Source of the DNA: Shewanella sp. KT0246
GTDB taxonomy: Bacteria; Pseudomonadota; Gammaproteobacteria; Enterobacterales; Shewanellaceae
Assembly: GCF_019654955.1 (NCBI RefSeq)
Contig: NZ_BPEV01000015.1
Location: 1 to 64,000, forward strand
Length of the DNA: 64,000 bases
Direction: 5' to 3'
The notes beneath the pieces are model-generated. The model saw nothing but the letters and a program-made list of their open reading frames with translations, did not search any database and had not been told where the DNA came from. A program made the translations under genes and the position numbers. This document shows, one piece after another, positions 22,727 to 35,810 of the stretch (the first letter of the stretch is position 1; each line of letters opens with the position of its first letter).

Positions 22727-22963
22727 ATGAGTTTAGACAGTATTTACGCCATTGTAGCCAGGCCGCCTAGGCAAGTTGATGGAGTTAAAAGAAATGTCAA
22801 AAAAGTCAGCGACAGTGAATCGATATCTGCTGATAGCCATGAAGCGCCTCAATCTCAATTACCACCAGAAACCAAGCTAACGCCAAAAGACACTAGCGCT
22901 AACAAAGCTTCCCAGCACACTGACGACAATTCAAAAATAAAACACATCGACATAGAAGTTTAA
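22727..22963 (+). CDS. Small hypothetical protein
   Basis: I do not recognise this 78-residue product. It starts MSLDSIYAIVARPPRQVDG and continues as a polar, low-complexity stretch rich in Ser, Lys, Pro and Asp. There is no signal peptide or membrane segment, and it is probably disordered. A strong ribosome site (AAGGAGGT) lies at the right distance before the ATG, which supports a real gene and this start over the upstream in-frame codon at 22709. It converges on glpK and stands behind the 7-bp repeat array. Confidence 0.65.
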   Translation: MSLDSIYAIVARPPRQVDGVKRNVKKVSDSESISADSHEAPQSQLPPETKLTPKDTSANKASQHTDDNSKIKHIDIEV

Positions 22964-23005
22964 TCACAGCGACTGTGACTCACTTTATTACTTTGAAAAA
23001 GACTG

Positions 23006-24490
23006 TTAGTTTGAAATAGTCTGTTGAACCGCTTTCTTCCAGCCGGCATACAAATCACTTCTTACCGAATTGTCCATTTGCGCAGTAAACTGCTTATCTG
23101 TCGCAGCAATATTTTTAAGCTCGTCTGTTGACTGCCAAAACCCTACCGCCAGTCCAGCCAAATAAGCTGCACCCATCGCTGTGGTCTCAGTGACTTGAGG
23201 GCGAATTACATCGACATCACTAATATCAGCTTGGAATTGCATCAAAAAATCATTGGCAACTGCGCCGCCATCCACTCTAATTTGTTTTAGCGCAACACCA
23301 GAGTCTTGGCTCATTGCCTCAAGTAAATCTTTACTTTGATATGCGATTGCTTCTAAGGCGGCACGAATAATATGGCTTCGGTTAACACCTCTGGTTAAAC
23401 CAACAATCGCACCTCGTGCATCAGCATCCCAATAAGGTGCCCCTAAGCCTACAAAAGCGGGCACCAAATAGACGCCATTAGTGTCTGAAACTTTATTGGC
23501 AAAATATTCAGTATCTTGTGCATCTTGAATTAAACCCATTTCATCACGTAACCACTGGATCACCGCACCGCCCATAAATACCGCGCCTTCCAAAGCATAG
23601 TTAACGGATAAATCGCTACCAATACCTATGGTAGTTAACAAGCCATGGGTCGATAAAACGGCTTTTTCACCTGTGTTCATCAATAAGAAGCAACCTGTGC
23701 CATAGGTATTTTTAGCCATACCGGGTTCAAAGCATAGTTGACCAAATAGTGCAGATTGCTGATCGCCAGCCATGCCTGCCACGGCTATCTCGCCACCCGC
23801 AATAGTCGTCGTGCCGTAAACCGCACAAGAAGGCTTAACTTCAGGCAACATAGCACGAGGAATATCAAAAGCGGCTAACAACTTTTCATCCCATTGTTGC
23901 TGATGAATATTAAACAACATTGTGCGTGAAGCGTTAGTTGGCTCGGTAACATGCACCTTACCCTTAGTCAGCTTCCAAACTAACCAAGTATCAATAGTGC
24001 CAAACAGTAAATCACCAGCCTCGGCTTTTTCTCGAGCACCTTCAACATTATCTAATAACCATTTAATTTTACTTGCTGAAAAATAAGGGTCTAACACTAA
24101 ACCTGTGGCCGATTTTATATACTCTTCTAGACCATCAGCTTTAAATTTCTGGCATATTGCTTGGCTGCGACGGCATTGCCACACAATAGCATTGTGAATT
24201 GGCTTGCCGGTATTTTTATCCCACACAACGGTTGTTTCACGTTGGTTAGTGATACCAATTGCGGCAACATCATCACAACTGATCCCCGCTCTGGCTAATA
24301 CTTCAATTAACGATGAACTTTGGGAAGACCAAATTTCCATAGGATCATGTTCAACCCAACCAGCTTGTGGATATATTTGGCTGAACTCTCGCTGGGACAC
24401 CGCCACCATATTAGCTTTATGATCAAACACAATTGCTCTTGAACTGGTGGTGCCTTGATCGAGCGCGATAACATATTTCTTTGAATTCAT
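23006..24490 (-). CDS. glpK: Glycerol kinase GlpK
   Basis: GlpK phosphorylates glycerol with ATP to glycerol 3-phosphate. The 494-residue protein is a full FGGY-family kinase. It begins [18 protein letters not shown], has the substrate-binding [29 protein letters not shown], a [11 protein letters not shown] loop and [20 protein letters not shown]-type C-terminal signature sequence. It is not next to glpF or glpD here, so it appears to be a single-gene unit. Confidence 0.97.
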   Translation of the reverse strand: MNSKKYVIALDQGTTSSRAIVFDHKANMVAVSQREFSQIYPQAGWVEHDPMEIWSSQSSSLIEVLARAGISCDDVAAIGITNQRETTVVWDKNTGKPIHNAIVWQCRRSQAICQKFKADGLEEYIKSATGLVLDPYFSASKIKWLLDNVEGAREKAEAGDLLFGTIDTWLVWKLTKGKVHVTEPTNASRTMLFNIHQQQWDEKLLAAFDIPRAMLPEVKPSCAVYGTTTIAGGEIAVAGMAGDQQSALFGQLCFEPGMAKNTYGTGCFLLMNTGEKAVLSTHGLLTTIGIGSDLSVNYALEGAVFMGGAVIQWLRDEMGLIQDAQDTEYFANKVSDTNGVYLVPAFVGLGAPYWDADARGAIVGLTRGVNRSHIIRAALEAIAYQSKDLLEAMSQDSGVALKQIRVDGGAVANDFLMQFQADISDVDVIRPQVTETTAMGAAYLAGLAVGFWQSTDELKNIAATDKQFTAQMDNSVRSDLYAGWKKAVQQTISN

Positions 24491-24694
24491 TACTGGCCTA
24501 TCTACTTATTACTGACGAAAACTTGGTTATAAATTATTTATCGAAGCAAAAGGTAAAGCTGAAGCTCTCTTCGCCCGAGCTTTTTCATTATTAATACTGC
24601 ATGATAATAAGGTAAGACGGATATGGCTTAATCACAAGTCAGTAAATAGGGCTAAAGCATGTTATCCAGATAAAATAAGATTTTTGAACATAAA

Positions 24695-24718
24695 AAAGCC
24701 CCGCATCAGCGAGGCTTT
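24695..24718 (-). terminator. Terminator after fadL
   Basis: A 10-bp stem with one C-A mismatch and the loop ATCA is followed on the minus strand by TTTTTTATG. It begins 30 bp beyond the fadL stop. The remaining ~200 bp up to glpK should contain the glpK promoter; I cannot place it. Confidence 0.8.
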
Positions 24719-24747
24719 AATCTAAATTGGCAAACAAAACCAATAGA

Positions 24748-26091
24748 TTACATTTTGTAGCTAACCTGAATACCCGCTAACCATACGTCAGCTTCAACGT
24801 CACCGCTGAAGTTAACTGATGCCAAACCCAATAAATCTTGAGTTTCGTTAATCGGAGCATCACCTACACCTTTAATGTAAGTCACTGCAAAATCGACCGT
24901 TAAGTTTTGAGTCGCTTGGTAACCAGCACCCGCACTGAACCATAAACGGTCAGAATCAGGAATTGTAGTTGAACGATACTCGTCCTGCGCAGCGCCTTTA
25001 TCTAACGCTACACCACCGCGTACTAACCACTTATCATTAAGCTGGTAAGTCGAACCGACAGCAAAGCGCCAGTTATCTTTAAAGTTCTCTTCTTTAACTA
25101 GATCGGACTCAAGATCGCCAGTTGGCTTATTTTCACCAGGGAAATACGCCACTAACTCTTCAAATACACTCCATTGAGTCCAGTTGACACTAGCGTGCAT
25201 TGCCCAGTTATCAGTGAACTGATGATGCGATGCTAGTTCTGCAAACGCTGGTAATTCGATCGGTAAATAGCCTTCAATGTAAACATCTTGGCCGCCATCA
25301 TAAAGTAAACCAGATGCATCGCCGTCTAGTTCTAATTCAACGCCACTATGATAAGCAAAGCCTAAACGGTGAGTGTCGTTTATTTGCCAGCTAGTACCTA
25401 ACTGCCAACCGAAAGCAATATCATCACCTTCCATATATTTAAGGCTTGCACCAGCATCCGGTAACATTGGCGCTAAGTCTGGCACCGCTTGCTTAACACC
25501 ATCAATCCAACCCGGCATAGATGCACCGACATGGCCTTCACCATAAACAACACGTAAGCCAGCACCGACACTGAATGCTTCATTCACCTTGTAGGCAATA
25601 TTCGGATTGAACTCAATTGTGGTGATACCAGTTTCGCTACCAAATATAGCAGCTGCATGGCTAGCATCTAGCTCTGTCGCTAAACCATAGTTAGAGTTAA
25701 CTGCTAAACCCCAAGTCCACTGGTCGTTCAATTGATTCGAGTAATAGAAATTAGGTACTACCGCGCTGTCAGCAATATCAATTGCATCGGCAGGTACCAT
25801 CACAGGATCGGCCCCTAATAATGGAGAAGAAATACTAACGTCACCAAGTACATCAACATTTGGCATGACATAAATAGCACCACCAGAAAGCTGACGGCCT
25901 TCAAGGTACGTTAGCATTGCAGGGTTTCTAGCTTGCGCTGCTGCGTTATCTGCCATTGCAGCTTCACCAGCAAAAGCACGGCCTAAACCAGTCGAAGAAT
26001 ATTCAGCTAACTGGAAACCAGCCGCATTTACTTGAGTCGTTGCCCCGAAAAGCATGGCACTAACTGCCACAGTCAATATTGTCTTTTTCAT
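24748..26091 (-). CDS. fadL: FadL-type outer-membrane long-chain fatty acid transporter
   Basis: This 447-residue outer-membrane beta-barrel protein probably passes long-chain fatty acids or similar hydrophobic molecules. The first 23 residues are a signal peptide ending QVNA-AGFQ. The mature N-terminus has the FadL pattern AGFQLAEYSSTGLGRAFAGEA and the NPAM motif of the hatch domain. The barrel strands end in an aromatic/hydrophobic-rich C-terminus (VSYKM). Bacteria of this type often carry several paralogues, so the exact substrate is open. Confidence 0.9.
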   Translation of the reverse strand: MKKTILTVAVSAMLFGATTQVNAAGFQLAEYSSTGLGRAFAGEAAMADNAAAQARNPAMLTYLEGRQLSGGAIYVMPNVDVLGDVSISSPLLGADPVMVPADAIDIADSAVVPNFYYSNQLNDQWTWGLAVNSNYGLATELDASHAAAIFGSETGITTIEFNPNIAYKVNEAFSVGAGLRVVYGEGHVGASMPGWIDGVKQAVPDLAPMLPDAGASLKYMEGDDIAFGWQLGTSWQINDTHRLGFAYHSGVELELDGDASGLLYDGGQDVYIEGYLPIELPAFAELASHHQFTDNWAMHASVNWTQWSVFEELVAYFPGENKPTGDLESDLVKEENFKDNWRFAVGSTYQLNDKWLVRGGVALDKGAAQDEYRSTTIPDSDRLWFSAGAGYQATQNLTVDFAVTYIKGVGDAPINETQDLLGLASVNFSGDVEADVWLAGIQVSYKM

Positions 26092-26513
26092 TATTAGTCT
26101 CTGTTTATAGCAAATCTTATGTTTGCCTAATCTCTTACATCATTAGAGCAATTGCTCAATTTGAAATCGCGGCAAGTTTACTGATGCAGAATAAATTTAC
26201 AACTAAAAGACTTAAATCAGAGTAAATAACTAGCAAAAGACTGATATCAAACATTTTAAGTGACCCAAGTCACACCGCAATTACCCAAATAAGCGTTTTT
26301 TCAAGAAATCATTCGCTAAGACTTACATCAAACATATCCAATACAAAGATTAAATACATATTTATCATATAGATATAAGGTTAAAAATGTTAAACACCAG
26401 TACGCTAAAATTGATAGTGATTTAAACTAAGTTTTTATCAAACAGAAACCAATAATAGATTTACCATTTAAATTCATAACCTTATTGCGATATCATTTTC
26501 TTAATTCAATAAA

Positions 26514-26543
26514 AAAGCCTCTACTGAAACCAGTAGAGGCTTT
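26514..26543 (-). terminator. Terminator of the leuABCD operon
   Basis: A perfect 13-bp stem (26514-26526 with 26531-26543) with a 4-nt loop is followed on the minus strand by a T-rich run. It stands 136 bp beyond leuD. The flanking 26092-26513 stretch is A/T-rich, contains the fadL upstream region and shows no gene. Confidence 0.9.
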
Positions 26544-26679
26544 AACTAATATAAACTTGGTACAGGTGTACGCTAAACCCTATAACTTAAATAAGGATGT
26601 ATTTGCGAATCAAAAAATAGCTTAACTCGACACTCTCAGTAAGCTAATAAATGACACTCTATTTATCTACTATTCGCTA

Positions 26680-27285
26680 TTAAGCTCGCCAAGCAGGAAT
26701 GCTTGTTTCATAGTCGCTAATGGCCGCCGCATATTCAAGCGTTAACCCAATGGCATCTAAGCCGTTTAATAGCTTGTGTCTTGCAGATTCCGCGATAGTA
26801 AAATTAAATACACTACCTGATGGAGACGTCACAGTAAGCGACTCTAAATCGACAGTAATGTTAGCGCCTTCAGTTGCTTCAACTTCCGCCATAAGCTTTT
26901 TAACTTGCTCATGGGTTAGTTTTACTGGCAATAAACCGTTATTGATCGAGTTGCCATAAAAGATATCGGCAAACGTTGGGGCAATCACGACTCGTAAACC
27001 AAAATCAGCTAACGCCCATGGCGCATGTTCACGGCTTGAGCCACAGCCAAAGTTTTCTTGCGCCAATAAAATTGAAGCGCCTTTATAGCGAGGTAAGTTT
27101 AAAGAAAACGTTGGGTTATCTTGCTCACCAGCTTCATCTAGGTAACGCCAGTCATGGAATAAGTGAACCCCAAACCCATCACGGGTGACTTTAGATAAAA
27201 ACTGTTTAGGAATAATTTGGTCGGTATCGATATTCGCGCTGTCAATCGCAACCGCTAGACCAGTATGTTTTGTAAAAGCTTGCAT
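26680..27285 (-). CDS. leuD: 3-isopropylmalate dehydratase small subunit LeuD
   Basis: LeuD pairs with LeuC to isomerise 2-isopropylmalate to 3-isopropylmalate in leucine synthesis. The 201-residue product has the small-subunit aconitase swivel domain, with [20 protein letters not shown] and [19 protein letters not shown] (substrate and cluster-facing loop). It is the last gene of leuABCD, 23 bp after leuC. Confidence 0.98.
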   Translation of the reverse strand: MQAFTKHTGLAVAIDSANIDTDQIIPKQFLSKVTRDGFGVHLFHDWRYLDEAGEQDNPTFSLNLPRYKGASILLAQENFGCGSSREHAPWALADFGLRVVIAPTFADIFYGNSINNGLLPVKLTHEQVKKLMAEVEATEGANITVDLESLTVTSPSGSVFNFTIAESARHKLLNGLDAIGLTLEYAAAISDYETSIPAWRA

Positions 27286-27308
27286 CTGATTTTCCTTTTG
27301 GTTGTCGG

Positions 27309-28726
27309 TTAATAAGGCTTACGAATATCAACAAAGTGGCCTGCAATGGCAGCTGCTGCTGCCATTGCAGGGCTCACTAAGTGAGTGCGACTGCCACGGC
27401 CTTGTCTGCCTTCAAAGTTACGGTTACTGGTTGATGCGCAGCGATCGCCCGCTTCTAAGCGGTCATCGTTCATTGCCAAACACATAGAACAACCTGGTAA
27501 ACGCCACTCAAAACCCGCCTCTAAAAAGACTTTATCTAGACCTTCCGCTTCTGCCTGCAACTTCACTTGGCCAGAACCTGGAACCACAATGGCAACGACG
27601 CCATCTGCGACTTTACGGTTTTTAGCGTGATGGGCTGCTGCACGTAAATCTTCGATACGCGAATTAGTACACGAGCCAATAAACACTTTATTGATTGGAA
27701 TATCGACCATCTTAGTGCCAGAAGTCAGGCCAATGTATTCAAGCGCTTTTTCCATGCTGCCACGGACGGTAGCATTAGATTCAGTCTCAGGATTTGGCAC
27801 TTCTGCATCAATCGGAACCACCTGCCCTGGATTTGTGCCCCAAGTCAATTGCGGCGCAATATCGGCAGCCTCAAGCACCACTTCTGCATCAAACGTTGCA
27901 TCAGGGTCAGTTTTAAGTGCAGTCCAATCTTTTACAGCTTGCTCCCAGTCATCGCCTTTAGGAGAAAACTCACGACCTTCTAAATAATCAAATGTAGTTT
28001 GATCTGGTGCAACCATACCCGCTTTAGCGCCCATTTCGATGGCCATGTTACATAAGGTCATGCGGCCTTCCATTGATAATGCTTCAATGGCTTCGCCACA
28101 AAACTCAACCACGTAACCTGTACCGCCATCCATACCTAAACGACCAATAATCGCCAGTACGATATCTTTTGCAGTAATGCCTTCGGCGACATTACCACGC
28201 ACTTCCACTTTCATGGTTTTGGCTTTTAATTGACGTAAAGTTTGGGTAGCTAAAACGTGCTCAACTTCAGAGGTACCAATACCAAATGCTAACGCGCCAA
28301 ATGCACCATGTGTTGCAGTATGTGAATCACCGCAAACAATGACCGTACCAGGTAAAGTAATACCCAGCTCTGGGCCCATTACATGGACAATACCTTGATT
28401 AGGATGATGAATATCATAAAGCTTCACGCCAAACTCTTTACAGTTTTGCGCTAGAGTTTCAACCTGAATACGTGCCATAGGGCTCATTGCATCAAGGCTC
28501 GCGCTCAATGTAGAGATATTATGATCCATAGTGGCAAAGGTTTTTTCTGGTGCACGTAGCTTTCTGCCCGCCGTTTTTAAACCGCTAAACGCTTGTGGCG
28601 AGGTCACTTCATGAACAAGGTGACGGTCGACATAAATAATCGGCGCCTCCGCTTCGGGCGATGCTAATACATGAGCTTCCCATACTTTTTCATACAGGGT
28701 TTGAGCAGCACTTACTTGAGTTGCCA

Positions 28727-28727
<1 letters not shown>
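27309..28727 (-). CDS. leuC: 3-isopropylmalate dehydratase large subunit LeuC
   Basis: LeuC is the aconitase-family [4Fe-4S] large subunit of isopropylmalate isomerase. The 472-residue sequence shows [20 protein letters not shown] and the cluster cysteines in [13 protein letters not shown] and GCSMCLAMN. The start overlaps the leuB stop by one base. Confidence 0.98.
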
Positions 28728-31386
<2,659 letters not shown>

Positions 31387-31540
31387 CAGTTTTCTCCATC
31401 GAACCTATTGTTCACGTAAAAGTTTGCTCGCCTAACTAACGATTTACTGCTGCATTTTGGTACCGCTTAAATCCATTTCGTTAGCTGTATTTGTTCATTT
31501 AATTTGTTTGTTCAAAAATTTAATCGGTTGTAGAAACAAA

Positions 31541-31568
31541 AAACCCCGCGGCTGTTAGCGCGGGGTTT
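31541..31568 (-). terminator. leu operon attenuator terminator
   Basis: A perfect 10-bp GC-rich stem (31541-31550 with 31559-31568) is followed on the minus strand by TTTTTTGTTT. It lies between the leader peptide and leuA, 155 bp before leuA, as expected for a transcription attenuator that forms when leucyl-tRNA is plentiful. Confidence 0.88.
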
Positions 31569-31584
31569 GTGAATGCCAGTAAAC

Positions 31585-31674
31585 TTATTTAGCAAGTAAC
31601 ACAAAGGACTCCGCGCAAATATTGCGTAAGAGAAGAAGGAGACCTAGGAGAATGTTACCACTATAAATATTCAT
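31585..31674 (-). CDS. leuL: leu operon leader peptide LeuL
   Basis: This 29-residue open frame on the minus strand contains ILLGLLLLLR, five leucine codons in a row within seven of eight residues, then LL near the end. The ATG at 31674 follows the leu promoter, and the TAA stop falls 17 bp before the attenuator stem. This is the classical layout in which ribosome stalling at Leu codons controls transcription into leuABCD. The ribosome site is weak, so the exact start is inferred. Confidence 0.85.
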   Translation of the reverse strand: MNIYSGNILLGLLLLLRNICAESFVLLAK

Positions 31675-31718
31675 TAAAGTTAACTAATTATTCTTAAATT
31701 AAAATTTTCTATACCCAC

Positions 31719-31747
31719 TTTTTAACGTGACCAGCCTGCTGTGTCAA
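31719..31747 (-). promoter_or_regulatory. leu operon promoter
   Basis: The minus strand has a perfect TTGACA, a 17-bp spacer and TAAAAA (4/6). It ends 45 bp before the leader peptide start. The stretch from 31748 to recQ at 32169 (about 420 bp) is A/T-rich and shows no gene or clear terminator. Confidence 0.65.
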
Positions 31748-32168
31748 CCCCAATTTATTCATCTTTTAGCCATTGGCAAACATAATGCTGTAGGTTTGCT
31801 CTTCATAAATTGAGTTAAACCAATTCATTTGAGCTATGTATCGTGCCGTAAAGCTTGATATACACTGATTTAAGCATTTATTTTCACTCAATTTTACCGT
31901 GGTTGAAAACAGTCACTTCAATGGATAAAACTTGCATAAAAAAATTGAAAACAACTAAACAAAAATTGTTATATCAAATATGAAATAAGCTTAATGTGAT
32001 TGCAGTATCTGCAAACGAAAGAGAGGAATTATTTAGAAATGATGATTGTTCGAAATTAGGGACATAGCACTCAGTGAATACTAAACTTAGTTACTCCTAT
32101 TGGATTCTTGGCAACAAGAGCTGTAACTAGAGTCTGTGATGACATTGATTAACAACAGTTAGAACAAT

Positions 32169-34049
32169 TTAGTTTTCAATCAGGTATTGGCTGATTTCAT
32201 CTAAAAATGCATTACCAAAGCGACTCAACTTACGCTCACCAACCCCATTCACTGCCAACATTTCACCTGCACTGGTAGGCACCATAGCTGACATTTCAGC
32301 TAAGGTTGCATCATTGAATACCAAATACGGTGGTACATCGTGCTCTTCAGCCAACTCACGGCGCAGTAGTTTAAGACGAGCAAACAGTTTGCGGTCATAT
32401 TGCTGCGGCGCACGAGATGAACTGGTGCGGCGCTTGGTGGTCACTAATTGAATTCGCGGTTCTGCCAGCTTTAACTTAACGTCACCCCGTAAAACTGGTC
32501 TGGCAGATTCATTTAACTTAACTGACGAGCCACGGGTAATGTCTTGGCTTGCTAAACCTAAATGGATCAGCTGACGAGTGACCGATAACCAATACTCATG
32601 GCTCTGATCTTTGCCAATGCCCCAAGTGGATAATTTATTATGGCCACGATCCATCACGTTAGCGGCTTTTGAACCACGCAATACATCAATGACCTGATTC
32701 ACGCCAAAATACTGCTTAAGCCTAAAGATGCAAGAAAGCACCTTTTTAGCATCTTCAGTGCCATCATATTTCTTAGGAGGGTCGATACACACATCGCAGT
32801 TACCGCAAGGCTTATCTGCACTCTCATCAAAATAATGCAGCAATACCTGACGGCGGCAAGTTTGCGCTTCAGCGAAGGCTGCCATGGTATTCATTTTGTG
32901 AAACTCTACATCTTGTTGCGGCCCAGGTTCTGACTGCTCGATTAAGTGCTTCACTCGACCGATATCAGCAGGGTCAAACAGCATATAAGCTTCAGCATCT
33001 AACCCATCACGGCCAGCACGACCCGTTTCTTGGTAATAAGACTCGACGCTTTTAGGGATATCGTAATGCACCACAAAGCGCACATTGGACTTGTTAATTC
33101 CCATACCAAAAGCAACCGTCGCCACCACAATGTCGATTTTGTCTTTTAAAAACTTATCCTGAATATCAATGCGTTCTTCTTGGGTCATACCAGCATGGTA
33201 CGCCGCAGCACTGAATCCTTGTAGTTTCAGGCGATCAGCCACCTCATCAACGCGTCGTCGACTACTGCAGTAAATGATGCCATTGCTGCCTTTTTGAAGT
33301 TGTAAAAACTGCTTTAATTGATTCGCAGCATTGAGCTTTTCAACCACCGTATAACGAATATTAGGTCGATCAAAACTGGATAATAAGCAAAATGGATTAA
33401 TGCTCAAACGCTGGCAAATGCTATCTCGCGTAGCCTGATCGGCCGTTGCAGTAAGCGCCATTAGCGGAATATACGGGAATATTTCTTTCAATTGACCAAG
33501 CGCTGCATATTCAGGTCTAAAATCATGACCCCATTGGCTGATGCAATGCGCTTCATCAATAGCAAATAATGACACATGAAGCTCGTGCAATCGTTCAATA
33601 AAATCAGGTCTTAATAATCGCTCAGGTGAAACATAAAGCAGTTTAATCTCACCTTGATGCAGTCGGCGCAAAATCGACACTGTCTCGTCACGTGGCAAAG
33701 ATGAATTCAAATAAGCCGCTGCGACACCAGATTGAGTCAAGCTGTCCACTTGATCTTTCATTAATGAAATTAACGGCGAAACCACTACGGTAAGACCCGG
33801 TAAAATTAAGGCTGGTAGTTGGTAGCACATACTCTTGCCACCACCAGTAGGCATGATCACCAAAGTATCTTGGCCACTCAATGTCTGCTCAATAATTTCA
33901 CGCTGCCCTTCACGGAAGTCTCGATAACCAAATATCTGTTGTAACTGATGCCCAAGCACATCCTGCGCCTCTTGTTGAGTCGCGTTGGGTGCAGAGTCGA
34001 TTTGATCAACTGTTTGGCTTGAGCTTGAACTGGAAATAGGACTGTCCAT
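32169..34049 (-). CDS. recQ: ATP-dependent DNA helicase RecQ
   Basis: RecQ is a 3'-5' SF2 helicase acting in recombinational repair and fork maintenance. The 626-residue protein has a poorly conserved N-terminal ~30 residues. The helicase core follows with MPTGGGKSMCYQLPALI (motif I), AIDEAHCISQWGHDFR (motif II), VATVAFGMGINK and ETGRAGRDG. It also has the zinc-binding cysteines (CRRQVLLHYF through CGNCDVC) and a C-terminal HRDC domain (about 545-620). It is transcribed alone. Confidence 0.97.
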   Translation of the reverse strand: MDSPISSSSSSQTVDQIDSAPNATQQEAQDVLGHQLQQIFGYRDFREGQREIIEQTLSGQDTLVIMPTGGGKSMCYQLPALILPGLTVVVSPLISLMKDQVDSLTQSGVAAAYLNSSLPRDETVSILRRLHQGEIKLLYVSPERLLRPDFIERLHELHVSLFAIDEAHCISQWGHDFRPEYAALGQLKEIFPYIPLMALTATADQATRDSICQRLSINPFCLLSSFDRPNIRYTVVEKLNAANQLKQFLQLQKGSNGIIYCSSRRRVDEVADRLKLQGFSAAAYHAGMTQEERIDIQDKFLKDKIDIVVATVAFGMGINKSNVRFVVHYDIPKSVESYYQETGRAGRDGLDAEAYMLFDPADIGRVKHLIEQSEPGPQQDVEFHKMNTMAAFAEAQTCRRQVLLHYFDESADKPCGNCDVCIDPPKKYDGTEDAKKVLSCIFRLKQYFGVNQVIDVLRGSKAANVMDRGHNKLSTWGIGKDQSHEYWLSVTRQLIHLGLASQDITRGSSVKLNESARPVLRGDVKLKLAEPRIQLVTTKRRTSSSRAPQQYDRKLFARLKLLRRELAEEHDVPPYLVFNDATLAEMSAMVPTSAGEMLAVNGVGERKLSRFGNAFLDEISQYLIEN

Positions 34050-34239
34050 CTTTTAGGCTGAAGATAAGAAGCGTCATTTTAAAGCACTGCCACGCATATG
34101 TCTCGACCCAATGTCAGCCTGCAATCTTTAACTGCTCAAATATGCAGCATTGATTTTATAAAGCTAATTAAGTTAGATTAAATACTCTAGCTAGTTTGCC
34201 CATGCCACTCGACCTCAAATAACAATAAAAAGGTTAACT

Positions 34240-34704
34240 ATGACAACGGAAGTTCAATTAAACGCACTAAAGCAAGTCGCTGAAATTTTTGATAAACATG
34301 TACCATTTCATAATCTATTGGGATTAGAAATTAAACGCTATGACACCGAAGGCGTTGAAGTTGTTATTCGTATGAAACCCGAACTTATCGGTAACATCCA
34401 CCAAAACATTCTCCATGGCGGCGTAACAGCTACTTTATTGGATGTGGTTGGAGGATTAACCGCATTTGCAGGGTTAGTCTCAAGTCGAGAAGATTGGACA
34501 ATCGAGCAATTAGAAAAACGCTTAACCACCTTAGGAACTATCGACATGCGTGTAGACTTTTTACGTCCAGGTCGTGGTGAAGTATTTACTGGCACAGGTT
34601 GTGTTATTCGCTCAGGTAATCGTGTTTCAGTTTGTCGCATGGAGCTACATAACGAGCAAGGGACACATTTAGCTTTTGGTACTGGCACTTATATGGTTGG
34701 TTAA
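34240..34704 (+). CDS. yigI: YigI-type hotdog-fold thioesterase
   Basis: This 154-residue hotdog-fold protein is most like YigI and the PaaI family of acyl-CoA thioesterases. The core IGNIHQNILHGGVTATLLDVVGG carries the HGG motif near the catalytic centre, and the strand RVDFLRPGRGEVFTGTG is typical. AAGG lies 6 nt before the ATG. It sits divergently from recQ. Its physiological thioester substrate cannot be told from sequence. Confidence 0.88.
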   Translation: MTTEVQLNALKQVAEIFDKHVPFHNLLGLEIKRYDTEGVEVVIRMKPELIGNIHQNILHGGVTATLLDVVGGLTAFAGLVSSREDWTIEQLEKRLTTLGTIDMRVDFLRPGRGEVFTGTGCVIRSGNRVSVCRMELHNEQGTHLAFGTGTYMVG

Positions 34705-34726
34705 TATATTGAGCTAAGCGTTAATT

Positions 34727-34760
34727 TGATGAACTAGGGAAATTTTGCACTAGTTCATCA
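34727..34760. repeat. Inverted repeat, 11-bp arms
   Basis: TGATGAACTAG (34727-34737) is perfectly complementary to 34750-34760 across a 12-nt loop, 23 bp after the thioesterase stop. It may end that transcript, but no T-run follows on either strand. Confidence 0.5.
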
Positions 34761-34895
34761 CATACCAGTTAAATCCTTACCTGCTAAATTCTTATTAGTT
34801 AATCAGAATGAAACAAATGATTACGCTAATAACTTGAGTGATCATCACCAGCAACCTACAATCGCCCTTTCTCTATTTCCGTGCAGTTGGTTCCC

Positions 34896-35792
34896 ATGCA
34901 AGATCTTGAACACCGTAAAGGCATCGCCCTTGCCATTTGTGCCTATTTCCTTTGGGGAATTGCGCCTCTTTATTTTAAATTACTCAGCGATGTCTCGGCG
35001 TTTGAAACCTTGGCTCACCGAGTGCTGTGGTCATTTTTCTTCATCATTATTTTAATGCAGTTTATTGGCGGATTTTCGCGCCTTAAATTGGTGCTGAAAA
35101 AGCCCAAACAACTGTTAGTGCTAACGGTTACTTCAGTACTGATTGCCGTTAACTGGCTTATTTTCATTTGGGCGATTAATAACGACCATATGCTAGATGC
35201 AAGCTTAGGCTATTTTATTAACCCATTATTTAATGTGTTACTGGGAATGGTATTTTTATCTGAGCGCTTACGGAAACTACAATGGCTGGCAGTGGCACTC
35301 GCAAGTATTGGTGTGTTAGTTCAACTTATCTCGTTTGGCTCAATTCCATTGGTATCGCTAGCTTTAGCCTGCTCTTTTGGTTTTTACGGTTTACTGCGTA
35401 AAAAGGTCAACATTGATGCTAAAACCGGTTTACTGGTTGAGACCGCGATACTATTACCCGTAGCTTTAGGCTATTTGCTGCTGACATTAGATACGGCAAC
35501 AGCAAACATCTTCACCAACAATATGACGATGAACTTAACGCTCATCGCTGCCGGTATTGTTACCACTGTGCCGCTATTATGTTTTGCGGGGGCGGCGATG
35601 CGTATTCCCTTGTCAATGTTAGGATTTTTCCAATATATTGGCCCGAGTATCATGTTCATATTAGCGATTTTTTTATATAACGAACCCTTCGATATTGAAA
35701 AAGGCATCACCTTTGGCTTTATTTGGAGTGCGTTAATTATCTTTACTGCGGATATGGCATTGCAACGCAGACGCCGCATCAAGCAAACATAA
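34896..35792 (+). CDS. rarD: RarD-family EamA transporter
   Basis: RarD is a ten-helix inner-membrane protein of the drug/metabolite transporter superfamily; its substrate is not established. This 298-residue protein has two EamA repeats and begins HRKGIALAICAYFLWGIAPLYFK, the RarD hallmark. Further matches are HRVLWSFFFIIIL, LDASLGYFINPLFNVLLG and FFQYIGPSIMFILAI. The frame extends to a GTG at 34881, but the ATG at 34896 better matches the family start; neither has a strong ribosome site. Confidence 0.9.
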   Translation: MQDLEHRKGIALAICAYFLWGIAPLYFKLLSDVSAFETLAHRVLWSFFFIIILMQFIGGFSRLKLVLKKPKQLLVLTVTSVLIAVNWLIFIWAINNDHMLDASLGYFINPLFNVLLGMVFLSERLRKLQWLAVALASIGVLVQLISFGSIPLVSLALACSFGFYGLLRKKVNIDAKTGLLVETAILLPVALGYLLLTLDTATANIFTNNMTMNLTLIAAGIVTTVPLLCFAGAAMRIPLSMLGFFQYIGPSIMFILAIFLYNEPFDIEKGITFGFIWSALIIFTADMALQRRRRIKQT

Positions 35793-35810
35793 ACTGCTAG
35801 CCCATCTCTC

